In this document: positions 10,735-22,600 of the stretch, in pieces | Layout of the letters: each line of letters opens with the position of its first letter | Position numbering within the stretch: position 1 is the stretch's first letter | Source: Anarhynchus alexandrinus | Lineage: Eukaryota; Chordata; Aves; Charadriiformes; Charadriidae | DNA: 64,000 bases | Direction: 5' to 3' | Assembly (NCBI GenBank): GCA_008711295.1 | Contig: VUYV01000020.1 | Coordinates: forward strand, 1,441,938-1,505,937 | Notes under the pieces: model-generated | The model's database searches: none | The model's input: the letters and a program-made list of their open reading frames with translations, nothing else | What the model was told of the DNA's origin: nothing | Translations under genes and position numbers: made by a program

Positions 10735-13700
10735 CGGGGGAAAAACCACACACGGCTCAATACTTTCCATGTGCTGCCGCTGAGGAGGAAATCGCCTCCA
10801 TTTGCTACGTGCAAAGCCGTGTGTGTGCGCAGCGGGCCGGGAAGAGAAGGGCGGCTGTGTCCCAGGTGGGGAGGAGGGGCGGCCCGAGCATCCGCAGAAG
10901 GGAGGAAGGTGCCTCCCACCCGCACCCACACCCGCACCCACGCGGGACGGGGGGCGGTGGGGCTGAGCTGCNCCCCCAGCACCGGGGGCTGTGGGAAATC
11001 GGCTCCTTACCCAGCACCCAGGCTTGCTGCTTGAGTTGGGGTGACAGCTCGCCCCCCCCTCCCCGTGGGGTATCGTGCCACTCGCTCTCGCCCCTCAAAA
11101 CAGGGGCATGGGGAGGTGAGGGCAAATTTCCCCGCACGCACACACACCCCCCCCCGCCTCCCTCTGAACTGCGTGGGGGCGGTGGGACATGGGCTACAGT
11201 GTCGTCCCCCCCTCCTTCCCCTGACTGCAGCTGTGCCACTGTCCCCTCCCTGGGCCTGGTAGCTGCTGCCCCCAGCCCTCGTCCCAGCTGGCAGCCTCCT
11301 CCTGCACCCCATGGCAGGAGAGGGGGGAGGATGCTCCTGCCCAAGGTCCCTGTCGGAGGCACCCTCAGGCTGCTGCCTCCGGGGCGGTGGCAGAGGATGC
11401 AGCACCTGAGGGGAACTGAAGCCCTCCTGGGATTTCAAGGGCTTATCCTGCGAGACAGTCAGCATCCCCCTCTGGAGATGAGCACCTCAGAGGGTTGGGG
11501 GGCCCCTCTCTCCAACCACCACTTCCCCACTCCCACCATCCCCACCAACACAGCAGCTACCCCTCCTTCACCCACACACTTGTTCCCGGGCTGGTGCCAC
11601 GGGGTCCACGCTCCTCGCCCTACTCCACAGCACAGCAAGACATGCTGCAAGCAACCAAAACCCACCCCTCCTTGCATGTCCCCAGTGCCAGGTGGGGGCC
11701 ACCCCACTTGCCAGCCTCGCTGGGGCAGGGAGATCCTTGTGCCGGGGAGGGGTGGCACCACATTACCTCCTGCACCTGGATCGGGAGGCAAAGACCCTGA
11801 TTAGAGAAGGTCTGCCACAATCACCCCTGGTCTTTGCAAGCCGGGGAAAGTCCATGGACTACAAGATGAGCAAGTTTGGGTGGGAGGTGGGGGGTTAGGT
11901 TGGGGATCAGGGCATGAGAGGTCCTCCCCCCACGCACACCAGGCACCTCGGTGAAAAGCGAGGGGGTCTTTGCTGCAGCCCCGGCTCTCTGGCACCCGAG
12001 CCCCTGCCCAGCGCAGCCCACAGAGTGCATGGGCTTGACATCTCGCTGGGAGAGTCTCACGTCCAAAGCATTTCTCCAGCTGCGAGTGGGGACCGCCAGA
12101 AAGACTGGGAAAATACCTTCCGCTGCCTGCAGCGTACACCTCGGCTGTAAACTGTAAAGTCAGCCTGGTTCCGCTCCAGTGCTTAAACACTGGTCCAGAC
12201 CCCTTGAGCGCCTTCCCCATCCTATCTGCAGGCTCGCAGCTGCTGAGGAAGTTACATCCCTCCCAGCCCCTGCTGGGAAGCCGCTGCTCTGTCCCGATCT
12301 GACCCGTGTCCCCGGGGCCTTGTCGGATCTCGTTTGCACAGGTGTCCCACAGGTGAGGAACCCTTGGAGTTGGCAGATCTGCCTCCATGCCAGCTAAAGC
12401 ACAATCAAGCTTTAGGCCATTGCTGTTCCCTGGGAAAAGACAGGATTAACAGGGCCAAGTGATGAGAAATCCAAATAGCCCCTTTCAGAAACTGGGTCTG
12501 CTACAGGAAAGGCTTGGGAGGGGGGACAAAATTTTGAAGGCTGTGGGGTCTTCGTCAAATCCATCGACCATAAAACACAGGGAAGCAAGACAGTGTCCAC
12601 CATACTGTTTTGGCTGGTCCACCCCTGTTCTCATAGTCCTGCTCATCCTCAGAAGACCCCATGTGATGGGTCCCATGACCCGTTGCAGGTTTTTGTGGGG
12701 CACACTGGGGTACAGATCATTTGGCAAAGTGATATGCAGAGGCAAGCTTCAGACTGACACACCCAAGCCCCCAGCACCCAGTGGAGAGAGGAGCAGGGCA
12801 CTCAAGCTCTCCAAAATGTCTCTTAGTTCACCTCCTGACCCACAAGATCCTCTGGGGGAAGATGCCACAGGAACCAGGATCCTGGACAGTCCACCCTGAG
12901 GCCTTCCCCAACCTTTTGCAAAGAGCAGAACTTACCTCTAAAAACCTCCTGAGATGTGGGACTGTCCCCATTGGGATGTCTCATGGTTCCTCTGCAAGGT
13001 GCCACGGCTGGAGATCTCCTGTGCATCTACTGCAACGAAGAATTCTGTCGAGTGTCTGGTCGTGAGGTTGTATCCTAGCTCTGCAGCTGCCAGCCAGCTC
13101 CCGCTGGAGGGACCATCCAGCTCTATTCACCATGTCTGTGCTCTATGGGCTGTACACTGTGGTCAAGAGCTGATGGTGCCTACTGAGGAAGGTCCAGTAT
13201 GTCTATCTGCTGGATGGGTGTCCCTCCTCACCACGTGGAGAGAGCAGAAGCAGCCCCAGAAGCCACAGAACTGGGTGCAAAGCCATGGGTTTTCTGGGGA
13301 ATCAACATGGTGCCTGGAGGAGCTAGGGGACTTCCAACAGAGACCCCAGTTCATCTTCCAGGAAGGTGTGGGGAGGTGGCATCTTCTGCTTGCTGGTGGT
13401 GAAAGCACAGTGGGGATGACGGCACACCATGCTGCCTGGTGGGAAAACAGCTCTGAAAGCCGACATCTCCTTCTACTAGGCATCTCTCCCTCTGTTGGTT
13501 TATGAATTTATTTTTCATTTTCCCTCCCTGCTCCTCTTCCTCCTCCTTCTTTCCCCCAAATCCATGAACAAGACTCCCAGAGCTAGAAGAGAGGCGAAAA
13601 CCAGCACAGCTGCAAATTCGATCAGCCGCGCGCTGGCAGGCAGGCACGCACAGCTGGGAGAGGGGAGCGCGCTCTCACACACACAAAGCAGCACCAAATG

Positions 13701-15486
13701 GAGCATGTGGACGAAGGCCAGCAGAGGCCGGTGACTCACACACCCCGACCGCCATCAGCTTCAGACCGAGGAACATCAGCAGAAGACCGAGGCTGGCAGG
13801 AGGTACTGCAATGCTGGAGCCGTGCTGAGTGCCCACCAGTCACCCGAGTCAAGGATGGGCAAACTGTCCTGACCTCAGAAGCTGCTCTGCGCATCTTGGT
13901 GGCAGCCAGATGTAAGGCACCATGTTATCTTCTGTGCATCTGAATCTAAATATTTATTTCCTCGTCCAGGTCCTGACGTGTCCCTCCTCCCTCCTTCCTT
14001 CATCAAATTGTCCATGCCACCAGCGGCAAGAGGTGCCTAAACGGGAGAGGGTGCCTGGTGCCACAGACCCAGCAGATGGGCACAAAAGAAAGTGCAGCTT
14101 GCTGCTAGCTGAGCACTGATGAGACGTGGAGAGCCCTTCGCGTGGCAGCGATGGGGAGCAAGGAGGCTGTCGTGAAAACTGCAGCTGCCACACCACGAGC
14201 CCCTGCTCTCGGGGTATTCTCTCCCCTCCCCAAAACACCCCAGCAACACAACGGTGCCTGTGATAGCTGCCACATTCTCCTTGCTCAGAGGTTGTTTAGT
14301 CTCCCAGAAGGGAAAAAGCATGCTTACGGGAGACTCCGACAGCAGAGCAAAACCAGCACCTCTGCGGACACGCAGTACCTTTGTGAAGGGCAGCCCTGCT
14401 CCCCAGCCCTGCCTGCGCCCACCGTGGCACCACCACGGCTGGGCCAGCTTCTCGCCTTCCTCATCTGCTGTGGCAGTGGCCCTGCCAGGGCACAGCAGTG
14501 ATGCAGGAGAGAGAGGAGGGACGCAGCATCCATACCCAGCTCTCAATGCATGGTGCTGCAGTAGGTGATGCTAACTGGGGACTTCAGGCTTCTTCTGTTC
14601 TCTAACACCTCCACTGCTGCAGTGCAGCTCTATGCCATTTGCTACAGCCCAGCTACACATCCCAGTGCCGGTCTCCTTGCAGTACAAGTTCCTCCCAGTC
14701 CTGGGCAGCATCACTTTTATTTGGGACGCTGACTCCCCAGCTTGACAGAAGGCAGACGCGCCGCAGAGCACCAGGAGGGATGGCCGGTGAACCACCGTTT
14801 CATCACGCGGCAGAAAAATGGGAGAGGATGCTGTACAGACCTGAGCAGTGGTACAGCCTCACCCAGCCCTGCCTGGCCCTGGAGCCCTCACCTCCTGCCA
14901 TTTCTTCTTGCACAGCCGCACTTCCCAGCACACCCGCCTGTGATGCCTGGCTCCCCTCTCTTCTCCCCTCCTCGCTCTGCTGTGAGGACCACACGGCTTC
15001 CCCTGATGCAGGATGTGTTGCAGGGCACAATGCTGTTCAGAGCTGTCATGAGGTGTAAGTTTGAGGTAGCTGGAAAGCACTGGTATAAGCTGGCCAACGC
15101 TCCTGTGTGTATGCAACCATGCACTTGTCCGCCCCGAGCTCCATCTCCAAACCACGGCCGGAGCCTGGGTACCACTCACAAGTTAAAGATTGGGCACTGC
15201 CATTCTGGCTTGGGGGAGAAAGAAAGCAAAGGCAGAAAAGGATGGAAGTTGTAGGGTTTTCTCATACTTCCTCCACCCCGACAAAACACGCTCTCCGCTC
15301 CAGCAGCTTCGTGAAAGCGGAGGTACAAGGGACAGGCGTCGCAGGTAGGTCCGCTCCTGCCAAGCACTATGAACATGCTGTCACTCTTCCCATACCAAGC
15401 GCCGGGTTTCAGCCGGTTTTAACTTGGCCATAGTTAAACCGTTTGGGCTGGACTTCGTCTTGCTGGTCGGCTGCCTAATGCTGAAC

Positions 15487-15506
15487 TATCTATATAAATA
15501 TAGATA
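15487..15506. repeat. 9-bp AT-rich inverted repeat with 2-base spacer
   Basis: TATCTATAT and ATATAGATA are perfectly complementary around AA. They sit at the start of an AT-rich island (about 15.48-15.66 kb) inside GC-rich surroundings. No function can be assigned. Confidence 0.8.
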
Positions 15507-16125
15507 TAAAATATATAATTTCAGCCAAAATGATTCATCTTCTTCCAAGAACATTGTAAAAGGAAATACTTTGGTTTCTCTTGCTTTTGTTACAGAGAAA
15601 TCTGATGACCTTTTCTTTGAAGAGCTCTCGAAGCTGCATGTTTTTGGCATGCGGACCTGAAGTTTGGCAAAAGGAGAAGCAAGGAAGGCCTTTGGTTTAG
15701 TCCAGATGCAACCTTTGCTGCTGCCAAACTTAGCCAAGTCTTTGAAATACTCCGTTTCACATGTGCTCCCTTAAGGCAGCCTTATAGCGCTCACCGGCTA
15801 AATTCCCTGAAACTTCCCCCTTTCAGGATGTGCTCCAGCCAGGGGCTGAGCAGGATTTCCAGATAAGCAAAGCTTTGGATCGCTGTGATCCAGACCGCAA
15901 GTCCAGTCCCTCCCTGAGATTAGGCAGCTCCTGCCCCCTCACACACACTCCCCATCCTGGCCCAGGCAGCTGAGCAAGGCACGCACAGGCAGGTGGAGAA
16001 AGGAGATGACAGGAACTGCTGGGAGGAGACAGGATTTGGGATGGGGCTTTGGCTGAAGGGAAACTGGACTGGGTCTGGGAGGGGAAAGGAAGCTGAGCCT
16101 CCATGAGGAGTCAGCATGAAGAACT

Positions 16126-16398
16126 GCGACCAACCGAGAGAACAAGAGGTAACGGGCACAAACTTGAACATAGGAAGTTCCATCTTAACATGAGGAGGAA
16201 CTTTATTACTTTGAGGGTGGCAGAGCACTGGAACAGGCTGCCCAGAGAGGTGGTGGAGTCTCCCACTCTGGAGACATTCAAAACCCACCTGGACGCTGTC
16301 CTGTGCAACTGCTGTAGGTGACTCTGCTCTGGCAGGGGGGTTGGACTAGATGATCTCCAGAGGTCCCTTCCGCCCCTGACCATTCTGTGATTCTGTGA
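16126..16398 (+). mobile_element. CR1 LINE 3' fragment, relatively young
   Basis: The plus strand carries the CR1 3' region. Landmarks are 'acgggcacaaacttgaacat' (16152-16171), 'aggaagttccatcttaacat' (16172-16191), 'ggcagagcactggaacaggc' (16219-16238), 'gagacattcaaaacccacct' (16271-16290), 'ttggactagatgatctccag' (16341-16360) and a 3' end CATTCTGTGATTCTGTGA. It is very similar to the copies at 30.7 and 60.9 kb, so it belongs to the same subfamily. It has no reverse-transcriptase part and is only about 270 bases long. Confidence 0.95.
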
Positions 16399-19300
16399 GA
16401 GCACAGCACAAGGATGCAGAGGATCCGGCAAGGATGCAGCCCTGAAGAAAGCCAGGGTATCCTGGGAGCCAGAGGAAATGAGGAGCAGGGAGGGGAGGAA
16501 GGGGGGCAGCCAGCTGCTGAGTATCACCAGCACATAACAAGGCAAAGGCCCTGGCAAAACCAAGAAGTCTTGGACAGCATCACAGGCAGAAGTGACAGCC
16601 AAGAGGTGCGCAGGGAGCGTAAGAGCTGCTGTTTTGGGGTATCTGGACAAGACCACATCTGCAAAGCGGCTTCTTTAACACCAAGCATGAAGGGGAAGCT
16701 GCATATCACGGACAGATTACTATGAGGGCTCATCCTAGTAGGGGGTGAATCAGTCCTGCACTGTGATGTCAAGGTCCTGCCCTGCTAGTGGAAGGCAGCA
16801 GAGCTCTGTAAGTGTGAACCGAGGGTCTCGCGGAGGTGTGCAGGCTCCACGCTCTGCAGACAGAGGAGGGAATTCACTGGAAAGTAATAAACTGTAAATC
16901 GGGACATTGCTTCCAAACAGGGAGGGACACATCCTGCTTGGTACCGTGCAAATGAAACCCTCCAACGTGGCAGAGGCTCAGAATAGCTCCATCTGTTTAT
17001 TTGTTTTCATTGTGATGCTCTGGTTTTGCTTGGAAGCAGCCGCACAGAAATCTTCGCAGCTCCGAGGTCTCCGACCTCAGCTCCGGCCCAAAGGAGGGCA
17101 GAAGGTTTGGAGACCATCCAGGCAAACATTTGAAGCTTGTGAGCCTCGCTTTGCACTAGCATTAAGAGCCCCCTTCACGGTCATACTTCATTAGCTCCAG
17201 GCACCAATGCAAACAGTCTCTCTATGGACGTTAGCTGGCCTTTCATGGGACCGCTGTTCTCCACGGATGAGCGGTCAATGCTACCCGTCTCTGCTTTTGC
17301 TTTGTTTTTCCCTTAAGGAGGAAAATTTTCTTACCACTTTCTTAAAAAATTTAAAAAAAATAAATAAATAAAACAAATGAAACAACACAGAAAAAAAAAA
17401 TGCACTTACACTCACAAAGCAGCAATACCTTTTCATTTTTCCTCCAGAATCCCCCAGGAAGCCCAGGACAAGCCCCGTCACTTTTTCTTCAGGAAACACA
17501 TCTCCTCTTCCTCGTTTCATACCTAGGCGAGAGCAGAAGGTTTGCATCCAGGCTGTGTCAGCAGCACAGGGGCTGACTCGCCCATCTTCCAGCTGGGGTG
17601 CCAGCCAGTGACTCATCTGCGATGGAAGTCAGGGAGCGTGAAGCAGAAGAAGAATGGAGAAAGCAGTGGTCCATGTTATTCCGAGTGCGTCACTCCGCCA
17701 GGAGATGTCTTCCTGTGCAGACGGGGTCACAGGCCCTGGCAGACACGACGGGCAGAGCTGGACCTCAAGCTGCGGGGAAACCTGCGGTGGAGAGTGTTTG
17801 TGCGCGCGAGCGTCTTCGAGAAAGGGAGCGTCTCTGGGCAGCTCTCCACTTAAATGCTTCCGATACGGAGCGGCTGGAGATGATCTGCTGGAGCTATTTC
17901 TTTGTATCGACTCTTTTATTCTGTTTTAACAGCGGGTTCTGGATTCTGCAGGGAGCTTTTACTTTTTAACACAAACCTGAGCTCCTGGAAGTCAGGCAGT
18001 TTGGCCAGATGCCCTCCCTGCCCCCCCCAGGCCCTGACCCCGAAGCACCGGGGCTGCCTCCTGGTCCCCGAGCCCTGCTTTGCCAGGCTCTGCCCTGCCA
18101 TGCCATGCCAGGTTCCCATCCAGCACCGTGGTCATCTCGTCACGTTTTGTTAGCAGAGCATCCTGGCACACAAACAGGGATGGGTTCTGCAGTCCAGCCA
18201 AGGGTGCTGGGTCTGTGAAAAGGGCAAGATGGGCACGAGCCACCTGGACTGCAGCTCCCAGGTGACCGAGCAGCATCGAGAAGTTGTGAGTGTGAGGTGT
18301 TTCTTGACAGGAGCTGAGCAGCTGGAGAAGGAGCAATTCTTGACCAGCTCTGCGTTTTAGCCTCCCTCTCTAGAGGAGGGCCAGGCGGGCACCTGAACTG
18401 GGGTAGTCCTCGGAAACTGCACGGCAGAAGCGGTTTCACAGGAGCGTTTGGCGTCAGAAGAAGGACCAGATGAGATTTGGCTGCTGAAGTCCTTCTGCCC
18501 TCAACTTCTCCTCCACAGGCTGGCTCCTGCCAGCTGTTCCTCCGTCTCTTCGCCGCAGCACTGCCAGCGTTGGCCAAGCCGAGAGATGAGCCTTTCCAGC
18601 CTCAAAGCGAGGAGCCTGCCGCGGGGAGCTAGACCTTAGCAGAGATCCTCAGCCTCGCAAATTGATCTGAGAGCTCCTCCAAGGGGCAACGGCGCCGCGG
18701 GAGAAAAGTGAGCCCACCGCCTCTCTCCCCCTGCATCCCCAGGTGTCTGCAGAGTCATGAGACCCAGAGTGCTCCACAGCCTCGGGCATCTGCTCCGCTT
18801 TCTCTGGGAGAGTCGGCCAGGGCGCTTCCCTGGGCGCCAGCGGCTCCCACGTAGCGGGCCAGCGCTCGGTGCCAGGGGATGTGTGTGCAGAGCCAGCCGG
18901 AGGTAAAATGCGAGCCTGCTTTCTCTGAGGCAGCCAGGGCCAAGCCCAGAGGAAGAGGCGAAGAAAGCCTTTGCTGTCAGCGTCAGGGTTTACAACCAGC
19001 CATAAATGGCCTCGGTCCCTAAAGTTCCCATGGTGACAGTCCTGGTGGGAACCGAGCTGTCTCCTCTGCCCTGTCCCCGCTAGCTCTTCTCAGGTCGGGG
19101 GGTGCAGCAGCCCGGTGCAGCCCGGGTGAGCACACCCAGCTCCAACACCCCCTGAGATGGGGCACCTTGTGTAGCATCCCTCTGGGACCACGCTACAAAC
19201 GCAGCAGCTTTGGGGTTTACTGCTTCTCATTCGGCTGAGAGCGGGGTTTGGTATTCGCCTCCTCTCAGGCTCCAAAAGACAAAAGATTGGTGACAACAGC

Positions 19301-19601
19301 AAAGGATGGACCAGTTCTCCCTGGGACACAGACACAGGGCACCCACCACCAAAGGCGAAGGCAGGCTTTCTGGAGAGAAAGGCTGTTTGCAACCCACGGT
19401 CTTTGCTATAAGCTCCTCTTGAATTCACGAGCTGGTTTTCTTCGCTGGTGCCCAGCCAGCTCGACTTACAACTCTTCCCAGCACGATATTCCCTTGCTTG
19501 TTTTATCGACTCGCTTATTTAATGCATTCACGTGGGGGAAGGCCCATTGCAGAGGCATCGGTGCGTGATGCAGATCTAAGTTTGCTCCCAAGGAAGGCTT
19601 C
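16399..19601. other. Gene-free stretch
   Basis: No exon was recognised. It contains an A-rich run at 17344-17400. Open frames on both strands are short and show no motif. Confidence 0.5.
17344..17400. repeat. A-rich / (TAAA)n simple repeat
   Basis: A-runs mixed with TAAATAAATAAA units and ending in a run of about 10 A. No transposon tail motif or target-site duplication was noticed. Confidence 0.85.
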
Positions 19602-19678
19602 CCTTTGACCTGCTGTGAGACCGTGGGCAAATCACTTGATCCTTCTGTACCAAAGATTCCCATGCATTAAAAAAAGAC
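19602..19678 (+). mobile_element. MIR-like SINE fragment
   Basis: The stretch includes 'ctgctgtgagaccgtgggca' (19610-19629) followed by AATCACTTGATCCTTCTGTACC. This follows the order of the MIR core (TGTGACCTTGGGCAAGTCACTTAACCTCTCTG). MIR is an ancient tRNA-derived SINE family present across amniotes. Only about 75 bases can be followed, and the copy is strongly diverged. The call rests on a remembered consensus and needs an alignment. Confidence 0.6.
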
Positions 19679-22600
19679 ACTGCTTTTCCCCTGCTCTTGC
19701 TCTGCCTTCCGTGCTGTTAGAGAAAAATCTTGTGGAGATAGATGCATGCACCATATCTCACCACGGGAGCTACTCTAGACTCCCTCAAAATGGGACTGGT
19801 CCCACCAGACTATCCCCAGCGTGGATGCTGCTGCCTGAACTAATTACCCCAGGCTCCCCATATAGCTGGTGGGAAGCAAAAGCATCTTTAGGACATGATC
19901 GAGCTAACCTATTTGAGTTGTCTACTTGAGGACGAAACAACTGATGCCCTGTAAGCGCTGCTGGCTGCTCACGAAGCCCAGGACATCTTGGTCACATCAG
20001 ACGTCTCCGCTGCAGAGCCTGAGACGTGGTCAGACAACTCGTGCTGGTCACGGCAGCTGCAGTTTGGACTCACAGATGGTGTGACCCCAGTGAGTGAAAA
20101 AGATGACTCCCCTCAGTCATCTTTCTGAGCGTAATTCCTCTTAAGGCAGAAGGCCTTGCCTTGGCTGCTTACGGCATCGCTGTGCAATGAACGTGAGTCA
20201 CTGCTGTAAGAGGCTGAATTGCGACTCCTTGCTTGCCGAGTTTAAAACAGAGGAAGAGAGCTTAGGAACACAGAAGGGCCTAAGCATGAGAAAAATGTTC
20301 CCTTTTCAAAACTGCCATTAGCCAACTGAAAAATCTTTATATTTGGGCTGCAGGTCTATGCCAAGTCTCTGTCTGAGGCTGAGTTCAAACACTCCGGCTA
20401 TATAATCCCTTCCAGTCTGGACTCATAATGGAAACGCCAACAGACCGTTAAGCACAGCAGTACTGGCAGGTTCTACTATAATTAAACACACTCAGGAAAA
20501 GGTGTAAATAACCAGGTTAAATTAAGGCAGGGGGCTGTGATTGAAGCTGGGAAAGCCTGCAGCCTGGTTGTGTCTCACCAGTTCAGGGGTGGTCGGCCGG
20601 GGAGCTGGGTTTTTCGCCTGGCCCGGGTGAGCTCTCTCCAGCAGATGCAAAGTCAACCGGCCATGATCCCCTGCAGAGCGTGATAACTCAGCCCCCGGGC
20701 CTGTGCTCCTGCCCTCTGTGCCCTGCGGAAAGCCAAGTAAAGGGGAAAATGGGAGCCTGGCTGCCTTCTGAGCCACGCTTAACCTTGCTGGGTTCATTTG
20801 TCCCATTGGGGGGGGGCTTGTTTCTTGTTTGCCACCTTGTCCTCGTTTCCACAACAACCAGACAAGGTGGCCTGAGGAAATCATGAATGCCGACGCCACA
20901 GATGGATAGAAAAAGCTCAAAATACAAGGAAGAAAGGGCAGCGGAGGATGCAGAGACTTCTTTTGGGGATGTTCGTCCTTGGGGATTCCTTTATCCACAG
21001 CCTTGGGGCCCTCTGAGGGAAGCACCTCACTGCAGCATGGAGATGTTGCAAAGCGGCCAGAGAGGACACAGCAGGTCCTGCTCTCTCCTCTCTGCGGGTT
21101 GTTACCACTACTACATCTCGGCTGTCTTACAAGACACCCTCCTGCACGTAGGTGCTGGGGAAAGGTGGGACACTCCCCAGTGGAACAGTGGCCTGGCTGT
21201 GCCAGCAGAAAAGTAAAGCCAGAAAAAAAGGCAGGTTCACAGGCGAAATGTTCCCGCACCGGCCTCCTTCCTCGTGCTGACGCGTGCAAGAAGTAAAGCC
21301 ACCTGAATGCTGCGGCACCCCCAGGTAAGGCGCTGTGGGCTGCAAGACGTACAAACGCCCCCACACAGCCCCACGCCTGCTCAGGACGGCGGTGCTGGTT
21401 CCAGAGCTTTTCAGCAGGATTAGCGGCACGCACACGTCCCTCCTGGTTTTCCTCCTGTGACCCCCCAGCTCCGTTCGACGGAGTTTTCCGGGGCCAACTC
21501 TTCTAAATTTGTACAAGTATCCAGGGAGCTTGAGTAAATAACGGGGTAAATATTTGTTTTCAATATTTGCCTTTCAAAAAGACAATGAGGCGGCAGCCAC
21601 GCAGCCACGCACACGGCCACGGCCACGCGTGCGACCCCAGGCACTCGGGCAGCACCCCCCACATCGGCAAACTGAGGCTCGCTTTTCAATCTGAAGAAAT
21701 AACTCCACCAGGATTAACGTGAAAAGGACCCCCCTCCGCTGAAACCAGACACACGCGTGCGCCGGCACATATGTATATTTGTGTACGCTCGTATATTTTT
21801 CTGACCGCAGTCATCAAGCATCAAATCTTGCACTTCCCAAAAAAAGAAAAAGCTCATTTCCAGGCTGCAAGACCGACTCTGACCTCAGCCTGCGCTTCCC
21901 CAGCTGAGCTAATAACGCTCCCAACCCCCAAAATATGGAGGCAGCTCAGAATGGAAATGTTAAAGAGCCGTAATTCCAGAGGATGTGAATGGCTAATTCT
22001 GTACATTCAAATGAAACAGAGGGGAAATATACTGAATGGAGCCCATGTATAAGATCATATGAAATGTAAAAAGCCTTGTTGTTCAGCGCACACACTGCCT
22101 CTTCAATCTAGTTCTGTTTAAATGCCCATTCTTTTCGTTTGGCATCTCCTTGTCCCTCGATGGCTGAATCAAAAGAGGAACGAAATAATGACACAAAGAT
22201 TTTAAAAAACTCAGCCCCAGCTGCAGCAGGGAGAAGCCTGAAGCGAAACGTGAGAGCGTACGGCTCTTTGTTAAGGTTTCCTTGGCTATAGAATATGGTA
22301 TATGAAACGCCTGGCGGATCCCCGTTTGGTCCTATGGAGGGAGAGCTCTTAAGGTGGCTCCCTTGGGTTTGGGGAGGGCTGAGGGAAGGCTTCCCCGCAT
22401 TTGCAGGCGGCAAGCGTCCCACCTGCGGAGACCCCAGGGCCCGGCCGGTTCCCCCTCCAAACGCCCCGGGGGCCCGGGGCGCTCTCTCTGCGGACGGTGG
22501 GTGGTCCAGCCTTCTTTTGTCTTTTTCTTCATTGTAGCTGCCGCTTTACATTGGGAAACCGAACGCAGCGCTTCTTTTTGGAAGATGGTTCCAATTTATA

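Larger units (their letters stand above)
10304..16125. other. Gene-free GC-rich stretch
   Basis: No exon was recognised. It holds A-rich runs at 10686-10734, short CA and C runs near 11.13-11.15 kb, one undetermined base at 10972, a pyrimidine-rich patch near 13.5 kb and a small AT-rich island with an inverted repeat near 15.5 kb. The longest open frame (about 330 codons from 10809 on the plus strand) is proline-, histidine- and arginine-rich low-complexity translation with no domain, and a long frame on the opposite strand overlaps it. Confidence 0.5.

Noticed and set aside
10809..11804. 331-codon plus-strand open frame
   Set aside because: Low-complexity Pro/His/Arg-rich translation of GC-rich DNA, overlapped by a long frame on the other strand, containing an undetermined base and showing no domain.
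20522..21433. 303-codon minus-strand open frame
   Set aside because: No recognisable domain or splice context, and a composition typical of chance frames in GC-rich DNA.
21650..21690. Possible inverted MIR core around 'ggcaaactgaggctcg'
   Set aside because: Only about 15 bases match, which is within chance.
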